Positions 48,062 through 57,436 of a DNA stretch of 59,617 nt are shown piece by piece. The notes beneath the pieces were generated by a model. The model was not told the DNA's origin, did no database searches, and saw only the letters and a program-made list of their open reading frames with translations. A program made the translations under genes and the position numbers. Origin of the DNA: a virus; the IMG/VR virus record IMGVR_UViG_3300032285_001005, positions 1 through 59,617 of that record. One strand, written 5' to 3'. Position 1 is the first letter of the stretch; each line of letters begins with the position of its first letter.

Positions 48062-50151
48062 TACTGAACTCCTTCATACTGCTTCCCATCTGGACTGACA
48101 TAAGCATAATTACCTTTTGCATCTTTATGCAATGCCCATCCTTTACTATTAGTTGGAGGAGGAACAGCAGATGTCGTTTTCTCAGGTGCTTCCTCGGACC
48201 CTACGTTCAACCCTGCTTGTTTTTGAGCAATTTTAAGCAAGCGGTTTTCTTCCGCAATCTGAGCCATCAAATCTGCTTTTTCTGCAAGTAACCCCGGATC
48301 ATCTTTTTTAACCGGATCAGACAAATCACGGTTAACTGCACGTAACTGACTACCTAGTTGTGTCACAGTAGTTTGATGACGGGTAGCTGCGGCAGTTAAA
48401 TTAGTCTGCGTCCGAATGTCGAGACGAGCCTTACGATCTTCTTCTGCCTTGTCCTTCAAGTATTCAAACTCAGGTCCGCGTTTGAATTCGTCAGCAAGGT
48501 TACGTGCTTCAAGTTCCTTCTGCGAAATACCAAGACGCGCCGCCTCATTAGAAAGCGTAGCATTACGATACGCCTGTTCATTCTTCATTTGCTGGATAGC
48601 ACGAAGATCTGCGGTGCGTTCGCGCTCAAGAACACGTGAGTCATGCTCGCCCTTAGTAAACGCCTGAATTCCAGAAATGCCGCCTTCACCGATATTGGTA
48701 AGAGCATTTGAACTCTTGCCACCAGCAATAGCCAAGCCTGCCTGTATAAGAGCCATATTGAAGTTATCTTGGCGTTCTTGATTACGACGGGCTTTGATAT
48801 CTTCCATCGTTAAGCCACCAGAGATATCCGCAGTGTCTTTATTTGTTGCTGCACCAGCACCAGCACCAGCACCAGCACCAGCACCAGCACCAGCACCAGC
48901 ACCAGCACCCGCCCCTGTGCCTGTGGCAACACCCGCACCCGGAACGCCACCAACGGTTGCTGGCTTAGGTTTCATCGCATCCAAAGAAGCTTGCGGTGTT
49001 CCCGTGGCAGAGGTAATCGGTTGAGCCGCCTCAACGGCATCCAAAGAAGCTTGCGGTGTTCCCGTGGCAGAGGTGATTGGTTGAGCCGCCGCAGCATCAA
49101 GAGAACCTTGTGGAGTACCTGTTGCTTGCGGAAGATTTCCGATTCCGCCAGATGGAACCTTGCTCATGTAATCGCCACTGCCACCAGTGACATTGGCTGT
49201 CTGACCAGTGCGTTCATTCTCTGCACGAGCAAGGGCAGAGGACCGAGCTTCTTGAGCCGCTGCAACTTCTTCTTCCGTCGAAGGCGTAAATGCCCCCGGA
49301 ACTGGAGTAGCTGCTTCGATGCCTTGTTTCTTCGCCTGTGTGTCAAGGATTTCAGGAACCTTGTCCATCGATCCAGTCTTCTGGCCCTGAATAGCCATTT
49401 CCCTTTCATTGCGGAGAGACTTAGCTATGTCCTCGGCACTTGATTGAGATGGAAGACCAACAATACCCTGAAGAGCGCGACCTGCACGAGTACCCGCCTT
49501 TGATGCGCCGCCTTCGTTCTGACGAGCAACACGCATAGCAACGTCATTGATCTCGGCATCCGACCACTTGGAAGGATCTGGATCAAGCATTTCGTAAAGG
49601 CTTGGAGTTGGTTCTTTTTCAGGTGTGTTATTAACGTCTGAGCTTAATGTAGCAATACCAGCTTCACCCTCTTTACCCGCACGTAAACCAACATCGGGAA
49701 GAGTGTATTTCGCATCAGATCCAACGGCCATTGTTTTAGGGCCATCGGGATACATCCAGTTACTAAATCTTTTAAATATAGAAGGGGACTCAACCGTAGG
49801 CTGCATCCTTCCATCACCAACTTCACCGCCACGTGCCATCCCAACAGGGCGCAAGCCAGCCGCCTGCATCTGTGCCATTTGCTGTGCCACAGGAGGTTGT
49901 TGTGGTTGTGGGGGAAGATTGACAGCGGTCGGACGGAACACCATCGGGCGTTCACGATCTGATAAGGTTTGATAATTGGAAGGATCTTGTTCATGCTTGG
50001 CCTGTGCCAGCATCTCCATCGCCTTTTGACGACGAGCTTCTAGATCGCTCGTATCTTCGTTGTCTTCTGCCAACGCAACAATGCCTTTGCCCTTGGAAGC
50101 TTTTTCCTTAGGTTGAAACATGGAACGCTCAAGAACGGGATCATAAGCCAT
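48061..50151 (-). CDS. Internal/tail virion protein with low-complexity repeats
   Basis: 696 residues. An N-terminal charged helix (EARRQKAMEMLAQAKHEQD) and the MARGGEV motif precede a muramidase-like but unproven central part. About 370-440 holds two exact copies of a ~19-residue unit (AAQPITSATGTPQASLDA) and a Gly-Ala dipeptide run encoded by a 6-bp microsatellite. The C-terminal 200 residues are coiled coil (LERERTADLRAIQQMKNEQA). It abuts the 1867-aa gene and is probably another ejected protein. Confidence 0.6.
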   Translation of the reverse strand: MAYDPVLERSMFQPKEKASKGKGIVALAEDNEDTSDLEARRQKAMEMLAQAKHEQDPSNYQTLSDRERPMVFRPTAVNLPPQPQQPPVAQQMAQMQAAGLRPVGMARGGEVGDGRMQPTVESPSIFKRFSNWMYPDGPKTMAVGSDAKYTLPDVGLRAGKEGEAGIATLSSDVNNTPEKEPTPSLYEMLDPDPSKWSDAEINDVAMRVARQNEGGASKAGTRAGRALQGIVGLPSQSSAEDIAKSLRNEREMAIQGQKTGSMDKVPEILDTQAKKQGIEAATPVPGAFTPSTEEEVAAAQEARSSALARAENERTGQTANVTGGSGDYMSKVPSGGIGNLPQATGTPQGSLDAAAAQPITSATGTPQASLDAVEAAQPITSATGTPQASLDAMKPKPATVGGVPGAGVATGTGAGAGAGAGAGAGAGAGAGAGAATNKDTADISGGLTMEDIKARRNQERQDNFNMALIQAGLAIAGGKSSNALTNIGEGGISGIQAFTKGEHDSRVLERERTADLRAIQQMKNEQAYRNATLSNEAARLGISQKELEARNLADEFKRGPEFEYLKDKAEEDRKARLDIRTQTNLTAAATRHQTTVTQLGSQLRAVNRDLSDPVKKDDPGLLAEKADLMAQIAEENRLLKIAQKQAGLNVGSEEAPEKTTSAVPPPTNSKGWALHKDAKGNYAYVSPDGKQYEGVQ
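48852..48908. repeat. Hexanucleotide microsatellite (caccag, about 9.5 copies)
   Basis: A perfect 6-bp tandem array in the coding sequence of the 696-aa virion protein, encoding Gly-Ala repeats on the minus strand. Copy number may vary by slippage without breaking the frame. Confidence 0.9.
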
Positions 50152-50157
50152 TATTAA

Positions 50158-51069
50158 TTATCCAAAGCTTTTGCCAGCCGATGTTCCGGCATTATACATT
50201 CCAAGACCCGCAATACCAAGACCCGCAATCTGCGAGAAAGGACTTGCAGACGGAGCAGTTGTCTGTGTCATGCCCATTTGACCTGATGGCGTCTTATTCA
50301 AGATATCTGCATAGTACGACAGGCGCTGATATGGTTCAGCGTTATACATAGCTTGGTTAAGGCGTTGAGCGTCAAGTTCCTTCTGGTTCTGCGCTTGAAG
50401 GTTTGCACCCATGTTATATTGGAACGAGGTATCGCCCTGCTGAAGAGCCTGATTCGTCTGACCAAGGCCAGCAATGCCCTGACCAAGTGAGCCAAGTGCC
50501 GAACCCGCCGCAAGCTGGCGCTGTTGCTGATTCTGGAAGGCATTCATCGCAGCCTGCTGCGCTTGGCTGTAGTTTTGAGAGTAATCTTGCAAGATCTGAC
50601 GACCTTGGACATCTGCAAGGTTACGACCCAATTCAGCTTGTTGCACACCAAAACGCGACCCACCAAATGCACCAGCTTTTGCAGCCTGTGCCGAAACACC
50701 CTGCTGCTGAATAGCCGCCTGACGGTTCATTTCAGCAAGAGCATTCTGTGTCACTTGCTGCTGGTATGGGTTCATATATTGCGTGACAGAGTTAGGATCA
50801 TAGGCTTGCGCCGATCCACCAATCATCTGCCCAGCACTTCCCATCGCTTCGCCAGCAGAAGCCATATAAGGTTTGTACGCGCCAATACCTTCCTTTGCCA
50901 TTTGAACAGCTTGCTGCTGTTCTGGAGCAAGACCCGCAACATTGTAGGTTGCCATGGTTTCAGGAGCTTTGGACGTTGCTCCTTTGACATCTGCAATCAA
51001 GCCCTGACGTAGGGCTTCCATCCAATCCGGTTCGCGGGTGACGTACTGTTGGGTAGTCGTATCAGCCAT
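50158..51069 (-). CDS. Gln/Ala-rich internal virion protein
   Basis: 303 residues, mostly helical and Gln/Ala-rich (PYQQQVTQNALAEMNRQAAI, FQNQQQRQLAAGSALGSLGQ). It contains GAFGGSRFGVQQAELGRNLA, a segment shared by small internal proteins of related podoviruses. The C-terminus is hydrophobic and Gly-rich. It is likely part of the ejection channel with its neighbours. Confidence 0.6.
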   Translation of the reverse strand: MADTTTQQYVTREPDWMEALRQGLIADVKGATSKAPETMATYNVAGLAPEQQQAVQMAKEGIGAYKPYMASAGEAMGSAGQMIGGSAQAYDPNSVTQYMNPYQQQVTQNALAEMNRQAAIQQQGVSAQAAKAGAFGGSRFGVQQAELGRNLADVQGRQILQDYSQNYSQAQQAAMNAFQNQQQRQLAAGSALGSLGQGIAGLGQTNQALQQGDTSFQYNMGANLQAQNQKELDAQRLNQAMYNAEPYQRLSYYADILNKTPSGQMGMTQTTAPSASPFSQIAGLGIAGLGMYNAGTSAGKSFG

Positions 51070-51071
51070 TG

Positions 51072-52433
51072 TCAGGCCCTCTTCTCAAATTGGTGCATTA
51101 ACGCATACATCTTCTTCGCGCCTGCGGAACGATCTCCACCGCCTGCACCACGAACAGCCTTTGCTGTCATCACGAATTCGCCGTCACTTAACTTGGCTGG
51201 AATGCTGTCGCTTGTTCCTGTTCCCGGACCTTCAAGATGGCCCCCGATCCGTGCATCGATCTGGCCTCCCTTTGCTGCATAGGCTGTGGAATATGTAGGA
51301 ACTACATTAATCCTTGGAGCAGTACGTTGTGTGAAGGAACCAGCAGGGAAACGTGCCGCTGCAATCTGTTCAGGAGTTGCACCCTGAGATGACATCATTG
51401 GCGGGGGAGACTCATTGCCGGAGTTCATGGCATACCCAAGAGCGCCAGCCCCTAAACCTGCAATACCAATAGCCGGATATGGATTTGCTTTAATCCAATT
51501 ACCAACTTTATCGAACATTCCGGGGGAGCTTGCAGGAGGAACCGCAGCCGAAGTAGACGCGGGAATACCGGAATAACCCCCAGCCTCTACCGTGGCAGTC
51601 GGAGCTACCGCAGGAGCCTTGTATCCCATCTGCTCGCCAAGAATTCCGGGGCCAGCTTCAAAACCTTTTGACACGCCACCCATAAAGCCGCCTTCGCCAC
51701 CCATATTCTGAAGGCCGCTAAACACAGCACCACCAACGCCACCGAGAACCGCAGCACCAAGGGCATCCTTAGGGCTTGCTCCATTAATCATGGCACCAAC
51801 ACCAGAACCAATAGCGCCAGCAAATATTGGAGGAACGCCCATCATACCAAGGGCCACAGGCAATACGATTGGAGCAGCCTGCTTAAAGAAGTTACCAATG
51901 TCATCAAAGAACCCGTACTCAGGAAGACCTGTGCTTGGGTTCATGCCACCGCCACGGGTAGCTTGAAGCATTGCAGCTTCACGGGGATTGATATGGGCAA
52001 GAACCTTGTCACCACCCGTTCCAGCTTTTGCAACGTCTGAAGCTTTCTTGCGAAGTTGAGCAATGCCACCACGGGCAAAACCCTGCTTTTCGCCACCAGC
52101 CATTGCTTGGCGGACCATTGTGTCAAGGATTTCAAAGAACGAAGGAATATATTGCGGAGGCAAATCACCCGGCTGAACAATACCTTTCGTCACAAGAACC
52201 TGTACGGCCTTGGCGTATTGACCAGCATTCTTTTTCAAGAATTGAATAACCTGCTCAAGCACTTGGAGTTTGTCGGGAGACAACTGCTTTAAGTTGTCAG
52301 AAAGTTCACGAAGATGTCCGAGTTCTTCTTGTGACAGATTAGAAAACCCCTGTCCAAGCGCAGCTTGAGCGTCAGGAGGCATCTGTCCTTGTTGTGGTTG
52401 TTGGGCGTCTAAAGACGCAATTCCCTGCACCAT
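51072..52433 (-). CDS. Internal virion protein with Gly/Ala-rich hydrophobic core
   Basis: 453 residues. The N-terminal 120 are helical, then the FARGGIAQLRKKA motif. Residues ~185-260 form a hydrophobic Gly-rich stretch (PIVLPVALGMMGVPPIFAGA) and another lies near 325-345, suggesting membrane insertion. The end carries GPGTGTSDSIPAKLSDGEFV and MTAKAVRGAG, conserved in internal proteins of many environmental phages. The RGG motif recurs in the 696-aa neighbour. Confidence 0.6.
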   Translation of the reverse strand: MVQGIASLDAQQPQQGQMPPDAQAALGQGFSNLSQEELGHLRELSDNLKQLSPDKLQVLEQVIQFLKKNAGQYAKAVQVLVTKGIVQPGDLPPQYIPSFFEILDTMVRQAMAGGEKQGFARGGIAQLRKKASDVAKAGTGGDKVLAHINPREAAMLQATRGGGMNPSTGLPEYGFFDDIGNFFKQAAPIVLPVALGMMGVPPIFAGAIGSGVGAMINGASPKDALGAAVLGGVGGAVFSGLQNMGGEGGFMGGVSKGFEAGPGILGEQMGYKAPAVAPTATVEAGGYSGIPASTSAAVPPASSPGMFDKVGNWIKANPYPAIGIAGLGAGALGYAMNSGNESPPPMMSSQGATPEQIAAARFPAGSFTQRTAPRINVVPTYSTAYAAKGGQIDARIGGHLEGPGTGTSDSIPAKLSDGEFVMTAKAVRGAGGGDRSAGAKKMYALMHQFEKRA

Positions 52434-52457
52434 GGCTTATCCTTGATGAAATTAAGC

Positions 52458-52497
52458 TGTGGCAGGGGCCGAACCTGAAACGCTAGACCCTGCCACA
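52458..52497 (-). terminator. Stem-loop between virion genes
   Basis: A perfect 10-bp inverted repeat (tgtggcaggg 52458-52467, ccctgccaca 52488-52497) in the gap between the 98-aa gene stop and the 453-aa gene. No T run follows leftward, so it may stabilise or be processed rather than terminate. Confidence 0.35.
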
Positions 52498-52526
52498 ATA
52501 CCTTTTTACCCCCTGAAACACAAGTC

Positions 52527-52823
52527 TCAGACTACCGTTACTGTAACACTTCCAACCCGTCCCGTTGCCTTAACTCCGGCAACATACGGGCTATACAGAA
52601 GTGGAATACGAAGAACCCCGTTTACCACAAAGATCGACCCCGGCTCTAAGCCTGAATCATTGCTTGGAAGATTGGTCAAAACCAGTGTGGTTTGACGACC
52701 CTCACCCGGATTGCGAAGGGCATTCATCAACACGTTCAACATGTTGACCATGTTGTCGAAATAACCCCTGTCGTATTCCCCCGTCGCCTTTTGGAACTGG
52801 GGAAATATAAGACGCCGATCCAT
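52527..52823 (-). CDS. Small conserved virion protein
   Basis: 98 residues: LIFPQFQKATGEYDRGYFDN, then MVNMLNVLMNALRNPGEGRQ and a beta-rich C-terminus ending ATGRVGSVTVTVV. That ending resembles one unit of the 22-residue repeat in the 407-aa protein at 984-2207. The start overlaps the stop of the 626-aa tail gene. Role is unknown. Confidence 0.6.
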   Translation of the reverse strand: MDRRLIFPQFQKATGEYDRGYFDNMVNMLNVLMNALRNPGEGRQTTLVLTNLPSNDSGLEPGSIFVVNGVLRIPLLYSPYVAGVKATGRVGSVTVTVV

Positions 52824-54703
52824 TACCGCCGCCCGTCTGGTTGGATCTCAATTCTTGGAGAACCCAAAATCCAACTCGTCCCAATCTGGTTAGCACCAAC
52901 CCTAAAGGTCGCCTGTCTTCCACGAAGGCGTAGGAACATCTGTTCAGTAAACTGCTCAACAGGAACTGTAGCACTCTGTGTCACAGTTTTGGCATTTGTC
53001 TGGGAGTAGTTGTCACCGGGGAAGTTCTGCATCTTCAAGGTCATGGTTGCCTGCGGAGCTTCGCTTGTTGACCCGTTGAACGTAATATCCGGTATGATAC
53101 GCCGGATAAACGAGAACTTATCTCCGTCCCCGATGTCGAAAGGCGAACTTTCAATATAGGAATTGATTGCCACAGGGGTTCCCGTGCTGCCATCATCCAC
53201 ACCGATCTCGTGATAGTAGAGATAGTTGTCCGTTCCAGCAGCCAAAGGATACTGAAGAACACCACGGTCAAGCCATGCAGTACGTGCAAGGGTTCCGTAA
53301 GTCCATGCTTTTTCAGCATAATTATACGTGACGTATCTGTCGTTTTCCAACGAAGCTTCTGACGGATAAAACCACGTTATCTCATTAAATTCCGAGTTAA
53401 CCGAAGCATAAACCTTATCCAATTGATCTTGGTTTATGTTCTTAAATACGTAGTTTTTAACGGGGCAGAGAAGCTCATCCGAAGCACCCGTATAGATGTA
53501 GAATTTATTCTGCCCCATCCAGAACACAATATCTTCCACCACAGCAAAAGCATTAAACCCGCTGGTTGTCGTATTGGTCGAAACCTGCTGAATACCAAAT
53601 GTGTATGGAGGACCGATATACTGCATCGAGTACACAGCCGTATCCGTAAAGACCAAGGTTTCGCGCTTGGTCTCGACAGCCCTTACAATATGAGAACCCG
53701 TTCCAAGGCGAAGATCCCCCGCAGAATTCGTGGCATCAGGAGTCCAAACTGTGTAATCTTCCTGATTGCACCAGCGAATAAGCATCGCATCCTGAGACGT
53801 AGCTCCACCGTTATTCGGGGCTAAGGCAATAAGATGCCTGTCACGATCTGACACAAAAATCTGCGTAGCCTGCGTTGGAGCAAGACTGTCAGAGGTCAGA
53901 GAAGAAAGAGCAACAGCCCTATTGTTCGACAGACCGGAACTAGATACCCAATAATAAATGCCACCATTCTGCACATTGAGGAAGATGTTTTCACCCCATG
54001 TGTCCTGTGACCACAGACGAAGAGTATTGGATGCAGTAAGACCTGCTCCAGATCCCCAGACACCCGAACTCCAAGGGTTAACACCCCAGCCTGCACCAGT
54101 AACCTGCGTATTTAAGCCGACATTGATTTGATACTCAGCCGTGACAGTGCCACCGTGACCTGTGTCACTGGCATTAGCATTCACAGAGGCAGTAATCTGA
54201 TAGTTGTTGTTATCGACAATCTTGGTTACTTGGTACTCTTTATTAAGAACCGCTGCCGTTAAGTTGCCGCCGAGACTTGTGGCACCAGAAAATGTTACGA
54301 AATCATTGACGACTGCGCCATGAGCTACGTCATACACGTTGATGATCGGAGAGCCATTGGTTGGGGTAAAAGGTCCGCCTGTTGGCTGACTTCCACTCCA
54401 AGCAGTAAGTGACACAGTTCTGCGAAGCGGTGTCACGTCATAGTACGAACCACCCGTTTCTACATAGAATTTAAGGTTGGTTCCAACGCCTACATAGAAG
54501 CGACCAGCCAGAGTACTCCAACCCATCAAAGAACGGCAGGTTCCAAGATATGTGTTGTTCGATAACCTCTGCCATCCGCCCACGGATTGAGGAAATCCCA
54601 AGCGGAAGCGGACGAGGTTGCCGTCGTACCAACCACCTTCAGTGGTGTAAGCCGTTAAATCTCGAACGATGCCGGGTTTGAATTGAATCTTCTGAAGGGG
54701 CAT
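52823..54703 (-). CDS. Tail nozzle or DNA-stabilisation-like protein
   Basis: 626 residues. The N-terminus PLQKIQFKPGIVRDLTAYTT, followed by GGWYDGNLVRFRLGFPQSVG and GWQRL, is typical of a family of large beta-rich podovirus tail proteins comparable in place to P22 gp10 or T7 gp12. The middle includes HLIALAPNNGG and YSMQYIGPPYTFGIQQVSTN, suggestive of a beta-propeller. It probably forms the tail nozzle or hub that seals DNA. No fibre-type repeats are present. Confidence 0.7.
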   Translation of the reverse strand: MPLQKIQFKPGIVRDLTAYTTEGGWYDGNLVRFRLGFPQSVGGWQRLSNNTYLGTCRSLMGWSTLAGRFYVGVGTNLKFYVETGGSYYDVTPLRRTVSLTAWSGSQPTGGPFTPTNGSPIINVYDVAHGAVVNDFVTFSGATSLGGNLTAAVLNKEYQVTKIVDNNNYQITASVNANASDTGHGGTVTAEYQINVGLNTQVTGAGWGVNPWSSGVWGSGAGLTASNTLRLWSQDTWGENIFLNVQNGGIYYWVSSSGLSNNRAVALSSLTSDSLAPTQATQIFVSDRDRHLIALAPNNGGATSQDAMLIRWCNQEDYTVWTPDATNSAGDLRLGTGSHIVRAVETKRETLVFTDTAVYSMQYIGPPYTFGIQQVSTNTTTSGFNAFAVVEDIVFWMGQNKFYIYTGASDELLCPVKNYVFKNINQDQLDKVYASVNSEFNEITWFYPSEASLENDRYVTYNYAEKAWTYGTLARTAWLDRGVLQYPLAAGTDNYLYYHEIGVDDGSTGTPVAINSYIESSPFDIGDGDKFSFIRRIIPDITFNGSTSEAPQATMTLKMQNFPGDNYSQTNAKTVTQSATVPVEQFTEQMFLRLRGRQATFRVGANQIGTSWILGSPRIEIQPDGRR

Positions 54704-54724
54704 CAGGCGACCTCATTGTACTGC

Positions 54725-54970
54725 TTAGGCCGTTGGTTCCGGTGCAGGTGGATTAGGGTCAGTGAATTGACCTGTAGCAGGATCATAAGTCCAACCAATT
54801 TGAACTGGTGAATCATCAGGGATTCCAACAATCGTGCAGCCTTCTGGAGCCGGATCAACAGTAGGATCGGCAACAATCATGTTAATGACTGTTTCATTGC
54901 TGTTTTGAACAAGCGCACAGTTTTGAGGATTGCCATTAGGTTGAACCATTTGCATAGGACCGCCCATCAT
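54725..54970 (-). CDS. Small tail-fibre-associated protein
   Basis: 81 residues from the ATG at 54970, which overlaps the fibre stop (TAATG), with GGGAG upstream. Contains ALVQNSNETVINMIVADPTV and IGWTYDPATGQFTDPNPPAP. Proteins with this YDPxTGxFxxP end commonly follow fibre genes and may act as assembly factors or fibre caps. Function is inferred. Confidence 0.6.
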   Translation of the reverse strand: MMGGPMQMVQPNGNPQNCALVQNSNETVINMIVADPTVDPAPEGCTIVGIPDDSPVQIGWTYDPATGQFTDPNPPAPEPTA

Positions 54971-55830
54971 TACGTGTACTCCCAAACGCGGATCACGCCT
55001 TGCGCCCCTACGTTACCAACCCAGTTGCTGCCGCTATTGCCACCTGAAGGCCCTCCGGCTCCACCGCCGTAGTTAACACCATTATTACCAGCAGCATTTG
55101 AACTTCCTTTTCCGCCACCGCCAAATATGCTGTTGCCGCCGTTGCCACCAAACCCGCTGCTGCTTAAAGATGCATTACCACCGGGGCCACCACTGAAATT
55201 AAAATCACCGCCCGAACCAACCCCCCCAGCCGAACCCGGACTTGCATTTGTATTTGACGAACCGCCGCCAACACCACCCGCTGCGGTAATCGTAGTTGCG
55301 CTTACAGTAAATGTAGTGCTGCCACCCGTACCGCCAGCACTTGGACCTGAAGAGTTGCCAGCAGTTCCAGCTGCACCAATCGCATATGTGTAGGAAGTTG
55401 ATCCAGTTACAGTAAAATATTTAGAAGAATAACCACCGCCTCCACCGCCACCAGAGGCAGATGGACTACCCGCATTTCCGCCGCTTCCCCCGCCAGCACC
55501 AACACATTCAACATAAATTGAAGTGCAGTTTGATGGAGTTGTATAAGATGTGCCGGAAGTAAGGATTTGTGGTGCGCGAATAAGAGAACCTGTAGCTGAA
55601 AGCGTTGCCCATACTGGGGCAGCACCCGCACCAGCAGATTGCAAATACTGTCCTGACGTACCCTGTGACGCAGACATTGGAGCAATAACCCATGCAGAGC
55701 CATTGTATGTTTCAAGCTGAATTGTGGTCGTATTAAACCCAGTCTGCCCTTGGTTTGGGGAAGCTGGACGGGTTGCTGTCGTCCACGTTGGGAACGTCTC
55801 ACCATTTTGACCGTTTAGGATAATGCTCAT
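54970..55830 (-). CDS. Tail fibre with glycine-rich adhesin-like tip
   Basis: 286 residues. N-terminal collar-like region (TWTTATRPASPNQGQTGFNT). After residue ~110 come many GGGG/GSGG runs alternating with short Ser/Asn segments, ending GVIRVWEYT. Such Gly-rich tips resemble polyglycine-II adhesins such as phage S16 gp38, where loops determine receptor specificity. Its partner is the small gene after it. High G content of repeats makes it a likely variable gene. Confidence 0.7.
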   Translation of the reverse strand: MSIILNGQNGETFPTWTTATRPASPNQGQTGFNTTTIQLETYNGSAWVIAPMSASQGTSGQYLQSAGAGAAPVWATLSATGSLIRAPQILTSGTSYTTPSNCTSIYVECVGAGGGSGGNAGSPSASGGGGGGGYSSKYFTVTGSTSYTYAIGAAGTAGNSSGPSAGGTGGSTTFTVSATTITAAGGVGGGSSNTNASPGSAGGVGSGGDFNFSGGPGGNASLSSSGFGGNGGNSIFGGGGKGSSNAAGNNGVNYGGGAGGPSGGNSGSNWVGNVGAQGVIRVWEYT

Positions 55831-55997
55831 TCTGCGGCTCCAATGGTAAGTTTGCCTTCTGCAACCAATTGCATGATGGCGGCATAGTCAGAGTTGGCGG
55901 GGTCTAATGGGACGAACGAAGTCACGCCGTTGATGTCAACACGGATGCCCATATGATCGCCATTCGTATTATTATAATATTGTGCGTTCTCATACAT
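55827..55997 (-). CDS. Small tail-fibre-associated protein
   Basis: 56 residues: MYENAQYYNNTNGDHMGIRV, then DINGVTSFVPLDPANSDYAA and IMQLVAEGKLTIGAAE. The start lies just upstream of the fibre gene and its stop overlaps that start by four bases (ATGA). The 'VPLDPAN.DY' motif is common in short proteins beside phage fibre genes. Confidence 0.65.
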   Translation of the reverse strand: MYENAQYYNNTNGDHMGIRVDINGVTSFVPLDPANSDYAAIMQLVAEGKLTIGAAE

Positions 55998-55999
55998 AA

Positions 56000-57163
56000 T
56001 TATAATTCCGCATTAGCTGAAAGTTGGCCGTTATATTGAAGAGGAAATCCTACTGTAGCAGACGTAACAGCGGATAATTCAGAAAATGTATTATATATTG
56101 TTGAGCCAAAACCAGAAAATGTTGCCGAAGCGGTTGCGCTTACCGTTGAAATATAAAAAGTATTACTTGTACCACCAGCAGTAACGGTTGGCGCAGCCCT
56201 CATAGGAACCGGAAACGTACCAAATACGTTTGCAGCTGTTGCGCCATACATTGATCCAGTAAGACCCCCACCCCTTGATGTATTAGATGGATTAGTTAAT
56301 ACAAAATACCGCTGACAATCAGCCAACTGCTTGCTGTATAATGGCCGTTCAAATGGTGTGGCTACAGAGCCTTGTTCAAGTTGGACGCTTGTGATGTAGA
56401 AGGTTGCGCCGGATGTGCCGACTACGGATACTGCGCCAGTCGCTGAATAATATAAAGTAGATGACCAAGAACCAGCCGTACCACTGACAGATGATCCCGC
56501 TCCAAGACTAAAGTGGATTTCACCCCAACCTGAACCAGTATTTCCTACCCAAGTACCAGATGTATCACCGGCAATTGTAAGAGAAATAGTGGTCCAAGTA
56601 TTGGCAGACGGGACTGAGTAGCTAAATGGGTAAGACCTTGTTCCCGCGTAATTATAGATAGCACCACCAAACGTACCCGTTAAGGAAGAATAAACAAGAA
56701 AAGAAAGCGTTACTGTTTTGGCAGAAGCAGTACCCCACCCCAAATCTGCCGCGTTAAATCCTTCTATTGGTTGCCTGATGCTGAAAAAATCAGTGCTTGT
56801 AACAGAATATGGAGACTGTGATGTAAGGCCAAGATAGTTTGGGAAACCTACAGGCGTTGTTACAGAGCCTTGATTTTGTTGCGCATTAAATTTTGCAGTT
56901 TGGGTTGAATTATATTGCCAACGATCTACCGTATATGACCCAGATGTTAAATTGGCGGCAGAGATAGCAGCACCCGCATTTCGCTGGTCAATTACCATAT
57001 TCCCATTTATAATACGGTTCCGCAGAAACGACGACGACCCATACGGCATACCCGTAGCAACAAGGTTTGCGCCTCCTGTGACGTTACCTGCCGTGTCCAA
57101 CGTGATGTTGGCGGTGGAGGATGAGGCGTTCTGGATGACGGTGGTGTTTAATGTAGCGACCAT
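56000..57163 (-). CDS. Tail fibre/receptor-binding protein
   Basis: 387 residues. After a short stalk comes NRIINGNMVIDQRNAGAAIS and TVDRWQYNSTQTAKFNAQQN, then SFLVYSSLTGTFGGAIYNYA and YITSVQLEQGSVATPFERPL. This is a common beta-sandwich carbohydrate-binding module of phage fibres, followed by a small C-terminal domain. It probably binds host surface sugar. Confidence 0.75.
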   Translation of the reverse strand: MVATLNTTVIQNASSSTANITLDTAGNVTGGANLVATGMPYGSSSFLRNRIINGNMVIDQRNAGAAISAANLTSGSYTVDRWQYNSTQTAKFNAQQNQGSVTTPVGFPNYLGLTSQSPYSVTSTDFFSIRQPIEGFNAADLGWGTASAKTVTLSFLVYSSLTGTFGGAIYNYAGTRSYPFSYSVPSANTWTTISLTIAGDTSGTWVGNTGSGWGEIHFSLGAGSSVSGTAGSWSSTLYYSATGAVSVVGTSGATFYITSVQLEQGSVATPFERPLYSKQLADCQRYFVLTNPSNTSRGGGLTGSMYGATAANVFGTFPVPMRAAPTVTAGGTSNTFYISTVSATASATFSGFGSTIYNTFSELSAVTSATVGFPLQYNGQLSANAEL

Positions 57164-57166
57164 GTC

Positions 57167-57436
57167 TTATGCCTTTGGATACTTGGTTTTAACGGCCTGA
57201 CAAGCAGCAATGTATGCGGCAATCTGTTCTTGATCGCCCTTCACAATGCCGTCCAGATAGTCACGAAAATCAGGGTATTCAGCGGCGCGTTTGGCCTTAT
57301 ACGCATTAGGGTCAACCCAAGCATTAACGGCGTTCATGTCAATGGCAACTTTGTTTCCATCAATGTCAAACGCGCCTTCTCCGTCATCAACGGTTATGAC
57401 ATTTGGATATAAAGCATATATAGCGGCGTGATTCAT
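57167..57436 (-). CDS. Tail-fibre-associated protein (XkdW-like)
   Basis: 89 residues. Core AIYALYPNVITVDDGEGAFD and EYPDFRDYLDGIVKGDQEQI followed by AACQAVKTKYPKA match small proteins located beside fibre genes, comparable to XkdW. Possibly a fibre chaperone. The start overlaps the upstream stop by four bases. Confidence 0.65.
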   Translation of the reverse strand: MNHAAIYALYPNVITVDDGEGAFDIDGNKVAIDMNAVNAWVDPNAYKAKRAAEYPDFRDYLDGIVKGDQEQIAAYIAACQAVKTKYPKA

